A DNA stretch of 64,000 bases from assembly GCA_035380245.1 (NCBI GenBank), contig DAOSXA010000002.1, positions 992,001 to 1,056,000 on the forward strand. Reading direction: 5' to 3'. Positions 51,463 to 60,760 of this stretch are shown piece by piece. The stretch's first letter is position 1; every line of letters starts with the position of its first letter. A program made the translations under genes and the position numbers. Source of the stretch: Candidatus Zixiibacteriota bacterium (GTDB lineage Bacteria; Zixibacteria; MSB-5A5; GN15; FEB-12). A model generated the notes under the pieces. It ran no database searches, was not told the origin of the DNA, and saw nothing but the letters and a program-made list of their open reading frames with translations.

Positions 51463-54453
51463 TCAACTGGCCGCCAGCTTCTTTAGACGTTGGCGGCTGT
51501 CTTTTAATTCTTCAAGTTGGATATCAGCCTTGTCCCAGTATTTAATTACATCACGATAGGCGGCAACGGCCTCATCATTCTGCCCCAATCCCTCATAAGC
51601 ACGTCCCAGCCAATAACGAGCTTTGACCCAATATAATCCGCTGCTCGTAGCTTCCGAGGTCTCGGTTACCGATATGAGCGGTACAGTCGCTTCTTCGAAA
51701 CGATTCAGAATAACCAGGAGTTGTCCCTCGCGTATATAGGTGCCGGTACCGGCGTTGTTAAACTCCTCATCCATTTTTCTCATCATCACAACCACGCTGT
51801 CCCAGTCCTGGTTTTTGACCGCCCGGTAGCCCATTTCTACAAGATCAGCCAGGGGCCACAACTCCTGTGGAACACGTACCTTGAATTGATTTATCTGCTT
51901 CTCCAGCATAGGAGCGGCAATGGAATCATTGGCCGTACTCAACCGAACCAGCACAATGGGATAATCGATCCCGGAGAAACGGTCAGCCCAGGGATAACCT
52001 TCCATCAAATACTTGAAAGCGCTATCCGGCATTTCGAGGTCTTCGTAATTGGTGGCCAACGTCTGATACCAGGATGCTATTTGAGATGAGTCCCCGCTAG
52101 AAAGAATAATATCGAGACCGCGCTTGAGCGTATCCAGACCTTTTATGAAATGCCCTTTCCAATACTCGAGATTGGCTGCGATACGGTAATATCCAACAGC
52201 CGTGTATGGATCACTTCCGTGTATTTCATAGAGCATATCGTTGTAATAAGCAGCACTGTCGAGTTGTTTTTCGATCAGGAACACCGAGATCATATTGCTC
52301 AAGGCAGAATACTCATCCGGATGTTTTGCAAGTAATTCGCGACTCTCCTTCAGCGATTCTTCATACCGCCCCATCATCCGGTAAAGACGAGAAGCGGACG
52401 ACATCGGCTCCACGGATTCAGGAAAGTATTTCTTCTTCAGTAAAATGTATTTCAGCGCCTCTTCATACTTTTCCTGCCGGGAGTAGATCTGAGCATACCA
52501 GGTGAATGCTACCGGATACCTGGGATCGATCATCAACACCGTATCCAGTTGAGCCAGAGCGGCCTCATCGTCCTTGGTCATAACGCTAAGAAGAATCGCA
52601 TAAAACGAACGAGCTTCCTTATCGTCGGGATAGTTATCCACAAAAGTCTTAATCTTGATCATGCCCTGTTCGTAGTCACCTTCGACCCAAAGGTCGTAAT
52701 ACGCATCCAGCAGATTGCGATCCTTGGTCGGCAGTTTCGCTTCATACTGCTTGGCTTTCATCAGATAGGGCAATCCCTGCTGCGTGCGCCCCTGAAGCGC
52801 CCACCCCATACCGATGCGCATGTACGGCAATGCGAAAGTGGAATCGAGTTCGATAGCCTTTTCGAAATGCTCGACCGCCTCTTCCTGCATGAAGAGATTG
52901 AACTTTTCCATCCCGAGAATATATTCTTTGTAAGCCTTGGGATTGGACGATGTCAGATCGCTCACACTGCGGTTATCGGCGAATACATCCTGAACATCCA
53001 GAGACGTGGCGATCTTCTGGGTGAGACTGTCAACCAAATCGAACGGATTGCTGCCGACCACTTTCTCACCCATGATCACGGTTCCGTCGTCAATCGATTC
53101 GAGTCTGGCATCGATCCGAATCTGCTCGCCCATCTTGTAGAACGATCCCGAGAGAATCTTGGTCGCTCCCAACGACCGGGCGGCTTTGACCCAATCCTGA
53201 TGCGACGGATTTTTATCCGGACCACAGGCATCACCCAAACAATCCATGATGCGATTGCGACCGACGAGGTTCACCTTACCGGACTGCGCCAGATCGGTCA
53301 ACAGAATCTCCGGCAAACCGGCTTCGAGCCAGTCCAGTTCTTTGTCGCCGGTCTTGTTTTCAAAACCAAGAACGGCAACGGAGTTTTCTTTGGCTTGAAG
53401 TCCGCTCGACCCTGATTGCGAAGATGAGCCGCCGAACTCCCAGACTGCGAAGGATATCAGGATGACGATTAAAGCGGCAACGGCCAGCAACTTCTTGCCG
53501 CTAAAAACGAAGGTCCTGGATATGGTCGGTTTGTCCTGCAATGCGGAAATCGAATCGGAGATACCACTCTCATACTGGCGACGCAGGGTGCGCAGATCGA
53601 CCACCAGGTCGCGGGTGTCCTGATAGCGGTCGCGCGGGTCTTTTTGCAAACATTTGTCAATGATACGTTCGAGTTCCGACGGCAACGACGGCACGATCTG
53701 CCGAATGGGCTGGTGTCTTCCCTCAAGAATCTTGGCCAGAACCGAGACACGGTCCTTCGCCTCGAACGGGAATACTCCCGTTACCATGCGATACAGCATC
53801 GTTCCGAAAGCGAAAATATCGGACCGTGAGTCCACCGCCTCACCGCGAGCCTGCTCCGGCGACATGTAGTTGACCGTACCGAGGATTTTACCTTCCTGGG
53901 TCAACTCCTGAGAAGTCGTATTGGTAGAATCTACATCATCGTTGCCGAGACCGATATCAATCGCTTTGGCGAGGCCGAAATCGAGGATGCGAGGTTCGCC
54001 GTCGGTGTCGATCATGATGTTGTCGGTCTTGATATCGCGGTGTACGATACCCAGCTTGTGAGCCGCGGCCAGACCTCCGGCTATTTTTTCGGAGACGCGC
54101 AAAATATCCTTGAGAGCCGGATTGTTGGTCCGGAGATATTCGGTCAGCGATGTCCCCTCCACGTACTCCATAACGATGAAATTGATTTCCTTCCCCGAAG
54201 CCTCGTCGGTCGCCTTGTCCAGATCATGAATCGCCATGACGTTGGGATGCGATATCTGCGCGGCGGTTTTCGCCTCACGGGTAAACCGGGCCATGCGGTC
54301 AGGATCATCGAAAAACTCCGACTGGACTACCTTGAGCGCTACCTTGCGATTGAGTTTCTGGTCTTCGGCCAGATAAACTGCGCCCATGCCGCCTTCACCG
54401 AGCTTGCTGATGATCTTGAATCGTGCGAATTGTGTTCCTGGTTCAAACATCAT
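51463..54453 (-). CDS. Membrane Ser/Thr protein kinase with TolB/FlgO-like and TPR domains
   Basis: 996 aa. The Hanks-type kinase domain (about 10-290) has GEGGMG, ATP-binding Lys41 (VALKVV), HRDIKTDN, DFGLAK and an APE-like SPEQARGE. One TM helix (about 325-345) is followed by an extracytoplasmic segment resembling the CsgG/FlgO/TolB-N-like fold (SVAVLGFENKTGDKELDWLEAGLPEILLTDLAQSG ... IRIDARLESIDDGTVI). About 12 TPR-like repeats run to the C-terminus (FEKAIELDSTFALPYMRIG; DEAALAQLDTVLMIDPRYPVAFTW). The start overlaps the phosphatase stop by 4 bp (ATGA), so the two are a coupled kinase/phosphatase pair. Confidence 0.93.
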   Translation of the reverse strand: MMFEPGTQFARFKIISKLGEGGMGAVYLAEDQKLNRKVALKVVQSEFFDDPDRMARFTREAKTAAQISHPNVMAIHDLDKATDEASGKEINFIVMEYVEGTSLTEYLRTNNPALKDILRVSEKIAGGLAAAHKLGIVHRDIKTDNIMIDTDGEPRILDFGLAKAIDIGLGNDDVDSTNTTSQELTQEGKILGTVNYMSPEQARGEAVDSRSDIFAFGTMLYRMVTGVFPFEAKDRVSVLAKILEGRHQPIRQIVPSLPSELERIIDKCLQKDPRDRYQDTRDLVVDLRTLRRQYESGISDSISALQDKPTISRTFVFSGKKLLAVAALIVILISFAVWEFGGSSSQSGSSGLQAKENSVAVLGFENKTGDKELDWLEAGLPEILLTDLAQSGKVNLVGRNRIMDCLGDACGPDKNPSHQDWVKAARSLGATKILSGSFYKMGEQIRIDARLESIDDGTVIMGEKVVGSNPFDLVDSLTQKIATSLDVQDVFADNRSVSDLTSSNPKAYKEYILGMEKFNLFMQEEAVEHFEKAIELDSTFALPYMRIGMGWALQGRTQQGLPYLMKAKQYEAKLPTKDRNLLDAYYDLWVEGDYEQGMIKIKTFVDNYPDDKEARSFYAILLSVMTKDDEAALAQLDTVLMIDPRYPVAFTWYAQIYSRQEKYEEALKYILLKKKYFPESVEPMSSASRLYRMMGRYEESLKESRELLAKHPDEYSALSNMISVFLIEKQLDSAAYYNDMLYEIHGSDPYTAVGYYRIAANLEYWKGHFIKGLDTLKRGLDIILSSGDSSQIASWYQTLATNYEDLEMPDSAFKYLMEGYPWADRFSGIDYPIVLVRLSTANDSIAAPMLEKQINQFKVRVPQELWPLADLVEMGYRAVKNQDWDSVVVMMRKMDEEFNNAGTGTYIREGQLLVILNRFEEATVPLISVTETSEATSSGLYWVKARYWLGRAYEGLGQNDEAVAAYRDVIKYWDKADIQLEELKDSRQRLKKLAAS

Positions 54454-56099
54454 TGACCCGCTTTCTTAATTATCAAGAGCGTGATATCGTCCGATTGCGG
54501 ATTATCCCCGCGAAAACTCTCCAGGGCCCGTACCAGCCGACCGGCGATATCGTCGGGGGACTCGGCCCGGTGCTCTATGATCAATTTCTCCGTGCGCTCT
54601 TCACCGTACATTCCCTCGTCTCCTTCGGCCTCGGTAACTCCGTCGCTGAACATGAAGATCAAATCCCCGTCACCGAGCACCGTACTGGCTTCGCTCCACG
54701 TCATTCCGGGGAAAGCCCCGATCATGATGCCGGAGGGGGCCAGATGTTCGAATGATCCATCGGCTCGCACCAACAGCGGTGCGTTATGCCCGCAGTTGAC
54801 GTATCTGGTTTCACCCGTTGCCGGATCGATGGCCCCGCAGAACAGCGTAGCGAAATCCTCCTGTTCACTCGAAGCCAGCAACTGCGCTGAAACTCGCTCC
54901 ACGACCGGGCAGAGCTCGAATTTCTCCTCGTTGTAGAGGATGCGCAATGAGGCAAGTATATTCGACATCAACATGGCCGCCCCCATCCCCTTGCCGGAGA
55001 CATCGGCCACGACAAAGAACAACCGTCCGTCGGGAAGAATAGTCACGTCGTACAGATCACCCCCGACCGAACGGGAAGGTTCCTGGAAAGCACGAATCCG
55101 ATAACCTTCCACCGATGGCGCCGGTTGACTCAGGAGTTTTTTCTGGATCGAGGCCGCTCGTTTCATTTCAGCCTCGATCACCTGTTTTTCTTCCCGCTCG
55201 GAGAGCAGTTCATAGTTGAGCAGACGAGAGGCAATCAGATTGCCGAAAGTCGCCAGTACCCGCAGATGATCGTCGTTGTATTGATGCATCGGATTGGTCG
55301 TATCGACGTACAGGATACCGTGCACTCGATCCTGATCGAACAACGGAACGGCCATCGCCGAGCGCAGCTCGGACATGATGATCGATTTCTGTTCGGCAAA
55401 GCGAGGATCTTCCCTGGCATCGCAAATGAGAATGGCGTTTTTATTAGCCATGATTTCGTTGACGATAGTCCGCGACAGGTTGAACGCCCCGGGATCGCGT
55501 CCCCCCGGCTTGAGCACGGCCATCGGATATATCTCTTCCTGGTCTTCCGATACGAACAACACCGCCAGACGTTCGGCCTGAATCAGCCGCGCTATCATCT
55601 CCAGCGACCGCTGCAGCATGATTTCCTTCGGTTCCGGCAAGACCAGCATCTTGGCCATATCGAACAGAGCCGGAATCAAATCGGGTCGCTCCGTAATTTT
55701 ACTCGGTAACGGTTTGAGAGCCTCGTTAATGGAAAGGTAAACCGACTTGCCTGGATCGTTTTCGGTAAGCACTACCGCCGTCCGATGATCCGGGCGAGTT
55801 TCGGCATCATCTCCCTCGGCCATGCGAAACTCCGTACTGCCGAACATGATCTGGTCGCCGGCTTTCAAGGTAGCCTCGGTGATGCGATTCCCGTTAACGG
55901 TTGTGCCGTTATGGCTGCCTAAATCGACAACCTTACAGGTTCCGCTGGCTGAGTCTACCTCGATACGGGCGTGATTGCGGGATACGGTTTTGTCGGTGAC
56001 ACTGAAGTCGCATTCCGGCTTGCGCCCCAGAATGTACGAACCGGGATCGAGAGACCAGCTATAATAGCGCTTGCCGTCCGTGCCTGCGAGTTTAAGCAT
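54450..56099 (-). CDS. FHA-GAF-PP2C (SpoIIE-type) protein phosphatase
   Basis: 549 aa. The FHA domain (about 15-95; YILGRKPECDFSVTDKTVSRNHARIEV, LGSHNGTTVNG) binds phosphothreonine. A GAF domain (about 170-315) and a coil follow, then the SpoIIE/PP2C domain (about 345-545) with metal-binding Asp in GGDLYDVTILPDGRLFFVVADVSGKGMGAAM, GHNAPLLVR and FSDGVTEAE. I chose the ATG at 56099, where the FHA domain begins. An upstream in-frame ATG at 56201 gives an unconserved extension. It shares an ATGA overlap with the kinase gene, and FHA may recruit the autophosphorylated kinase. Confidence 0.93.
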   Translation of the reverse strand: MLKLAGTDGKRYYSWSLDPGSYILGRKPECDFSVTDKTVSRNHARIEVDSASGTCKVVDLGSHNGTTVNGNRITEATLKAGDQIMFGSTEFRMAEGDDAETRPDHRTAVVLTENDPGKSVYLSINEALKPLPSKITERPDLIPALFDMAKMLVLPEPKEIMLQRSLEMIARLIQAERLAVLFVSEDQEEIYPMAVLKPGGRDPGAFNLSRTIVNEIMANKNAILICDAREDPRFAEQKSIIMSELRSAMAVPLFDQDRVHGILYVDTTNPMHQYNDDHLRVLATFGNLIASRLLNYELLSEREEKQVIEAEMKRAASIQKKLLSQPAPSVEGYRIRAFQEPSRSVGGDLYDVTILPDGRLFFVVADVSGKGMGAAMLMSNILASLRILYNEEKFELCPVVERVSAQLLASSEQEDFATLFCGAIDPATGETRYVNCGHNAPLLVRADGSFEHLAPSGIMIGAFPGMTWSEASTVLGDGDLIFMFSDGVTEAEGDEGMYGEERTEKLIIEHRAESPDDIAGRLVRALESFRGDNPQSDDITLLIIKKAGQ

Positions 56100-56288
56100 A
56101 GATAGTATTAATCCACTCCAAATTTCATTAATGCGACGCTGAAAATGAATAGTTACAGCGGCGGTCCCGGTCAACATAAGCCACCCGATTGTTCCCCGCA
56201 AGGCTTTTCACAGCATACTGTTTTGGTTGAATCCGGTCGGCTTCATGAGTAGTTAGAAGGAGCTATAATTCGTACGGGAGTATTTGAA

Positions 56289-57536
56289 ATGCGCAGAGAA
56301 TTAATTGACTGGATGATAAAAGAGGGTTTTTCGGAATCGATAGCAACACCTCTTAGCTGGGTGATCCTGATCCTGGCGGTAATAATCGTTTCCTGGCTGG
56401 CCAATTGGCTGGCCCGAAAAATTCTGGTTGTCGGAATTCAGTATTTCGTTCGCCGAAGTAAAACCAAATGGGATGATTTCCTGCTGGAGCGGAAATTCTT
56501 TGCCCGCCTGTCACATCTGGCCCCGGCGCTGGTAATCTATGCCGCCGCCGGTCTTTTCGGCTCCTGGCAGTCTTTTATCGAACGCATGTCGATGGTCTAC
56601 ATGATTATGGCCGGCCTCGGGGTGTTTTTTGGCTTCCTGAATGCCCTGGAAGATATTTACCAGACATACGATGTCTCCCGGCAACGACCGATCAAAGGCT
56701 ACGTTCAACTGACCAAGATCATCATCGCGGTTTTCATCACTATCGTAGCCATAGCCATCGCTATGAACCGTTCTCCCTGGCTGCTGGTCAGCGGCCTTGG
56801 GGCCATGACGGCCGTACTGATATTGGTTTTCAAGGACTCCATCCTGGGGCTGGTCGCTTCGGTGCAGATATCGGCCAATGACATGGTTCGGATCGGCGAC
56901 TGGATCGAAATGCCCAAATTCGGCGCCGACGGTGACGTGATCGACATCACCCTCCATACCGTCAAAATCCGCAACTGGGACAAAACCATCACCACGATCC
57001 CGGCCTATGCTATGATTTCCGATTCATTCAAGAACTGGCGCGGCATGAGCGAATCGGGCGGGCGGCGGATTGCCCGTTCGGTTCGAATCGATATGAGCAG
57101 CATCAAGTTTCTGGATGAAAAAACAATTGAACGTTTCCGCCATTATCAACTGATCACCAAATACATTGACGACAAACTAATCGACATCGACAAATTCAAT
57201 CAGGAAACCGGCGCCGATACGACTGAACTGATAAACGGTCGGCGATTGACCAATGTCGGCACATTCCGCGCCTACATCTGGTCATATCTCCATAAGCATC
57301 CCAAGATACATAAGGATATGACCTTTCTGGTGCGCCAGCTTGAGCCAACCGACAGCGGACTACCGATCCAGATATACGTTTTCTCGAACGATCAGGACTG
57401 GATCAACTACGAGGGCATTCAGGCTGATATTTTTGATCATATCCTGGCGGTGTTGCCGTTGTTCGATCTCCAGGTATTCCAGAAGCCTTCGGGGTATGAT
57501 GTACGGAGTCTGGCCGGGACAATTACGAAACAATAA
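56289..57536 (+). CDS. MscS-family mechanosensitive channel (YbdG-like)
   Basis: 415 aa. Four to five N-terminal TM helices (about 20-190) include a pore-like helix (GLGAMTAVLILVFKDSILGLVASVQISANDMVRIGDWIEM) and the MscS beta domain (DGDVIDITLHTVKIRNWDKTITTIPAYAMISDSFKNW). The length and the large C-terminal domain with a 'RMSESGGRRIARS'-like segment (GMSESGGRRIARSVRID) resemble the E. coli YbdG type. It probably helps in osmotic downshock. GGGAG precedes the ATG. It is divergent from the phosphatase and convergent with a small gene. Confidence 0.93.
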   Translation: MRRELIDWMIKEGFSESIATPLSWVILILAVIIVSWLANWLARKILVVGIQYFVRRSKTKWDDFLLERKFFARLSHLAPALVIYAAAGLFGSWQSFIERMSMVYMIMAGLGVFFGFLNALEDIYQTYDVSRQRPIKGYVQLTKIIIAVFITIVAIAIAMNRSPWLLVSGLGAMTAVLILVFKDSILGLVASVQISANDMVRIGDWIEMPKFGADGDVIDITLHTVKIRNWDKTITTIPAYAMISDSFKNWRGMSESGGRRIARSVRIDMSSIKFLDEKTIERFRHYQLITKYIDDKLIDIDKFNQETGADTTELINGRRLTNVGTFRAYIWSYLHKHPKIHKDMTFLVRQLEPTDSGLPIQIYVFSNDQDWINYEGIQADIFDHILAVLPLFDLQVFQKPSGYDVRSLAGTITKQ

Positions 57537-57537
57537 A

Positions 57538-57774
57538 TCAACGGGCATTGATCTCACCGCGAAGGAGCATCTTGAGGCCCTCGAGCGTCCCTTTCCAGAC
57601 CGCTTCTTCTCCGGCCATAATCGCCACGATCGGTTTATCCTCAAGGCTTACCTCGACAACTATCTCCTCGCCGTTGATGGTTAGAACCGTTTCGGCCCAT
57701 TTGTCGGCCGGGATATCCGTGAACTCATGGTCCAGATCCGTGCGCAGTTCACCGGTCATTTTGTAATCACCCAT
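57538..57774 (-). CDS. Small acidic protein of unknown function
   Basis: 78 aa, not recognised. The ATG at 57774 has an excellent AGGAGG, which fixes the start; the longer open frame to 57942 has no such signal. It is soluble and acidic, with beta-rich strings (ETVLTINGEEIVVEVSLEDKPIVAIMAGEEAVWKG) followed by a C-terminal helix (LEGLKMLLRGEI). It has no signal peptide. The stop is 1 bp from that of the convergent channel gene. Confidence 0.7.
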   Translation of the reverse strand: MGDYKMTGELRTDLDHEFTDIPADKWAETVLTINGEEIVVEVSLEDKPIVAIMAGEEAVWKGTLEGLKMLLRGEINAR

Positions 57775-58000
57775 CGATCCTCCTGTTATCCGACATCTTG
57801 TTTTGGCAGCAAGATAGCGCATCAAACCGTTCTTGTCAGCACCCGGGACTTGCTTGATTACGGGAGCCTGCCGAACGGCCCCGACGCCACACAAGCTACT
57901 TAACAGCATAGAGTTACTGCTAACTACAGATATCTCTATCAATCGCCTTAATTAACTTCATCAGGATTCTGACCGATGTTCTCTGTCGGTATCTTTAATG

Positions 58001-58029
58001 TTGAAGCGGTGTTGTCATTTTCGTATATA
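58001..58029 (+). promoter_or_regulatory. sigma-70-like promoter of the PEGA kinase, possibly leaderless
   Basis: TTGAAG at 58001-58006, a 17-bp spacer, and TATATA at 58024-58029. The start would fall at about 58036, next to the ATG at 58037. No Shine-Dalgarno sequence is present. The rest of the 57775-58036 gap shows no other clear signal. Confidence 0.5.
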
Positions 58030-58036
58030 AATTAGC

Positions 58037-59596
58037 ATGGAGCAGCAATTCATCGGTAGTTACAAGGTCTTGCGGAAGATCGGCGCCGGGGGGATGGCCA
58101 AGGTTTATCTGGCGGTGCACCAGGATGTTCCGAATCTGAAGGTGATTCTTAAGATCCTCGACGATCCCCGCTTGAGCGACCGTTTCCTGCAAGAGGCGGA
58201 CAAACTGGCGCTGCTGGACGGTCACCCCAACATCTGTCGTATCAAGCACTTCTTCAGCAACGGCGATGATACGGTCATTGCCATGGAGTATATCGAGGGG
58301 CTTACCCTCGACGAACGGATCAAGGCTGAAGGAACCCTGCCGGTCGGCGAAGCGGCGCGTATCGCGATAGCGGTACTTGACATTCTCAGTTTCGCTCATA
58401 GCAAGGATGTGTTTCATCGCGACATTAAGCCGGGCAATATCATGCTCGACAAACACGGCACGGTCAAGGTTATCGATTTCGGCATTGCCAAGAGCAAAAC
58501 CGATCCGAATCTCACCGTCGCCGGCACCGCCTGCGGCACCCCGGCCTACATGGCTCCGGAACAGTTCAATCCAACCGAGGATACCGACTACGCCCTGGTT
58601 GACGTATATGCCGTGGGCACCACTTTGTTCGTAATGCTCACCGGCGAAGCGCCGTTCAAAGGCGACAATCCTTTTGCCATTCGCGACGCCAAAATGTTCG
58701 AAGACCCGCCGAGAGTCCGCTCGCTCAATCCCGATGTCAGCCCCGAGATGGATGAAATCGTAGCTCGCGCCATTGCGAAAAATGCCGCCGAGCGTTACCA
58801 ATCGGCAGCCGAAATGGCCGAGGCGCTCAGTCCTTTTGCCGACGGACCCGTCGCACATCGCATGGAACCGGTGCATAAGCCGAACGATGCCACTATCGAC
58901 ACTCCGATGCCGACGATCCCGGCGTCGTCAGCCACTCCTCCCCCCTCCAAACCGAGCGGTGGAAAATCGAAAATAGGGCTGTTTGCCGGACTGGGCGGAG
59001 CTGTTATTGTCGTGATTATAGCCGTTATCTGGCTTCTTGCGGGCGGCGACGACAACAACGGACAAAACAACGTAAACACAACCACCCCCGTGGCCACCAC
59101 CGGTGTTATCGATTTCTCGATCAAACCCAACAGCGACGTTTACCTCGATGACGGCATAATCGGCCAGGCTACCGATAAAATTCTCATGGTTGTCAATACC
59201 GGTTTACACGCCGTTCGGGTGGAAAATCCCACCACACCGGAGAAAGTCATTTATGACACGGTGTACGTTTCCGACACTGCCGATGTGGTTCGTTCCTACA
59301 GCTTCAGCGCACCGGCCGCCACTTCCCAACCTCAATCTCAACCGACCAACAACCGCCCCACACAGACGACCGCACCGGCAACGGTAAAATACGGAACGGT
59401 GGTGGTGGGGTCATCACCGAAGGGTGCGGATATATTTATCGACGGTGAACTGCAATCACAGAAAACGAATTTTTCGTTTAATAAAATTGAACCCGGAAAT
59501 CACACGATCCGAGTGGTGCTCGACGACAAATCGGCCGATACGACTTTTGTCGTCAAACCTGACGGCCGTCACAAAGTCAAGTTCGATCTTGACTAA
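58037..59596 (+). CDS. Membrane Ser/Thr protein kinase with PEGA domains
   Basis: 519 aa. The kinase domain (about 8-265) has GAGGMAKVYLA, Lys39 (VILKIL), HRDIKPGN, DFGIAK and APEQF. A Pro/Ser-rich linker and one TM helix (about 313-337) lead to two extracytoplasmic PEGA repeats (about 360-430, IDFSIKPNSDVYLDDGIIG, and 455-515, VVVGSSPKGADIFIDGELQ) joined by a Thr/Gln/Pro linker. PEGA domains usually bind envelope components. No phosphatase is adjacent on this strand. It lies 78 bp upstream of the CsgG-type envelope operon, which may be its functional partner. Confidence 0.94.
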   Translation: MEQQFIGSYKVLRKIGAGGMAKVYLAVHQDVPNLKVILKILDDPRLSDRFLQEADKLALLDGHPNICRIKHFFSNGDDTVIAMEYIEGLTLDERIKAEGTLPVGEAARIAIAVLDILSFAHSKDVFHRDIKPGNIMLDKHGTVKVIDFGIAKSKTDPNLTVAGTACGTPAYMAPEQFNPTEDTDYALVDVYAVGTTLFVMLTGEAPFKGDNPFAIRDAKMFEDPPRVRSLNPDVSPEMDEIVARAIAKNAAERYQSAAEMAEALSPFADGPVAHRMEPVHKPNDATIDTPMPTIPASSATPPPSKPSGGKSKIGLFAGLGGAVIVVIIAVIWLLAGGDDNNGQNNVNTTTPVATTGVIDFSIKPNSDVYLDDGIIGQATDKILMVVNTGLHAVRVENPTTPEKVIYDTVYVSDTADVVRSYSFSAPAATSQPQSQPTNNRPTQTTAPATVKYGTVVVGSSPKGADIFIDGELQSQKTNFSFNKIEPGNHTIRVVLDDKSADTTFVVKPDGRHKVKFDLD

Positions 59597-59674
59597 TTAG
59601 GCTTTACACTGTTTTTGACAGGGATATATTTCCTTTATAGCCAACAAATCTAACTGGATTCATAAGGAGTTCAC

Positions 59675-60724
59675 ATGTACAGACATGGAAAAACTGTCCG
59701 TGTTCTGGGGCTGTTGATGTTGATCTTTTTGTTCAGCGGCTTCGCTACCGCCGATCGCATCGCCGCCCAGGAAACCATAGCTGATCAACTGGCCAGGGCC
59801 CTCGGCTATTACAACGATCTCGAGTTCGACGCCGGGATCAAGCTGGCTAACGAAGTCCTCAAACGACCGGATATTACCGCCCAGGATTCGATTGCCACCT
59901 ACGAAATCCTGTCGATTCTGACCTATGCCAAAGGCGAGGATTACCTGCGTGAGTCAGTGACCTACCTCAACAAGATCAACTCCATCGGTCCCTGCATTCT
60001 TCAACTGCCCCGGGATATCTGGCCCCAGGAACTGCGCGACAAATGGTTCGACATACTGCGTGAAGCGAACAAGCTCAACTGCCCGACCGACAGCAAACCG
60101 GGTATGAAAACTATCGCCATTATGGAGTTCGACAACTTCTCCATCGGTAAATACAAAGACGAACTGGTCTCACTCGGCAAAGCGCTGGCTGATTTCTTCG
60201 AACACGATTTCCGTAAAATATCCGACCTCAGGGTAGTCGAACGTGATAAGATCGACTTCATCCTCAAGGAACTGGAACTGCAGCGTTCCGGCGAGGTCGA
60301 CCCCGCCACAGCCGTACGGATCGGGAAAATTCTCGGCGCTCAGTACATGGTGTTCGGCAGCATTACTCAGATGGACGCCAAGAATACTCGCATGGTCGTG
60401 CGGGCCGTGGATGTCGAGACCTCGGAGGTTATCGCATCGGTCGATAAAGAAGGCAAACCGGATTATTCGAAGATGGAGAAGGAGCTGGTCGAAGAACTGG
60501 CCGCTAAATTCGAGGTACCGGTCGATGATGAAGCCAAGGCGATGTTGCAGGAGGGCGGCACGGAATCTTACGACGCGACCACTTATTACGCCAAGGGATT
60601 GGAATATATGGATCGGTACGACTATAACAAGGCCTACGAATTCTTCAAGAAAGCCTACGAGACCGATCCCGAGTTCGCCGAGGCAAAGCGTAAGATGGAA
60701 ATCTATCAACCGCTGGCCGGTTAG
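59675..60724 (+). CDS. Exported CsgG-domain protein with TPR ends
   Basis: 349 aa with a signal peptide (about 1-30). An N-terminal helical repeat region (about 35-135) is followed by a CsgG-like domain (about 143-275; KTIAIMEFDNFSIGKYKDELVSLGKALADFF ... RVVERDKIDFILKELELQRSGEVDP ... GKILGAQYMVFGSI). A C-terminal TPR unit follows (YYAKGLEYMDRYDYNKAYEFFKKAYETDPEF). Such proteins assemble at the outer membrane. AAGGAG precedes the ATG. It is the first of four or more genes and a paralogue of the next one. Confidence 0.88.
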   Translation: MYRHGKTVRVLGLLMLIFLFSGFATADRIAAQETIADQLARALGYYNDLEFDAGIKLANEVLKRPDITAQDSIATYEILSILTYAKGEDYLRESVTYLNKINSIGPCILQLPRDIWPQELRDKWFDILREANKLNCPTDSKPGMKTIAIMEFDNFSIGKYKDELVSLGKALADFFEHDFRKISDLRVVERDKIDFILKELELQRSGEVDPATAVRIGKILGAQYMVFGSITQMDAKNTRMVVRAVDVETSEVIASVDKEGKPDYSKMEKELVEELAAKFEVPVDDEAKAMLQEGGTESYDATTYYAKGLEYMDRYDYNKAYEFFKKAYETDPEFAEAKRKMEIYQPLAG

Positions 60725-60760
60725 CTCTGAAACGCCCAAACAACCCTGACTGAGGTAAGG

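Noticed and set aside
52549..53415. 288-codon open frame on the plus strand
   Set aside because: It is antisense to the TPR kinase and has no family features.
57995..58876. 293-codon open frame on the minus strand
   Set aside because: It is antisense to the PEGA kinase domain, whose motifs are intact.
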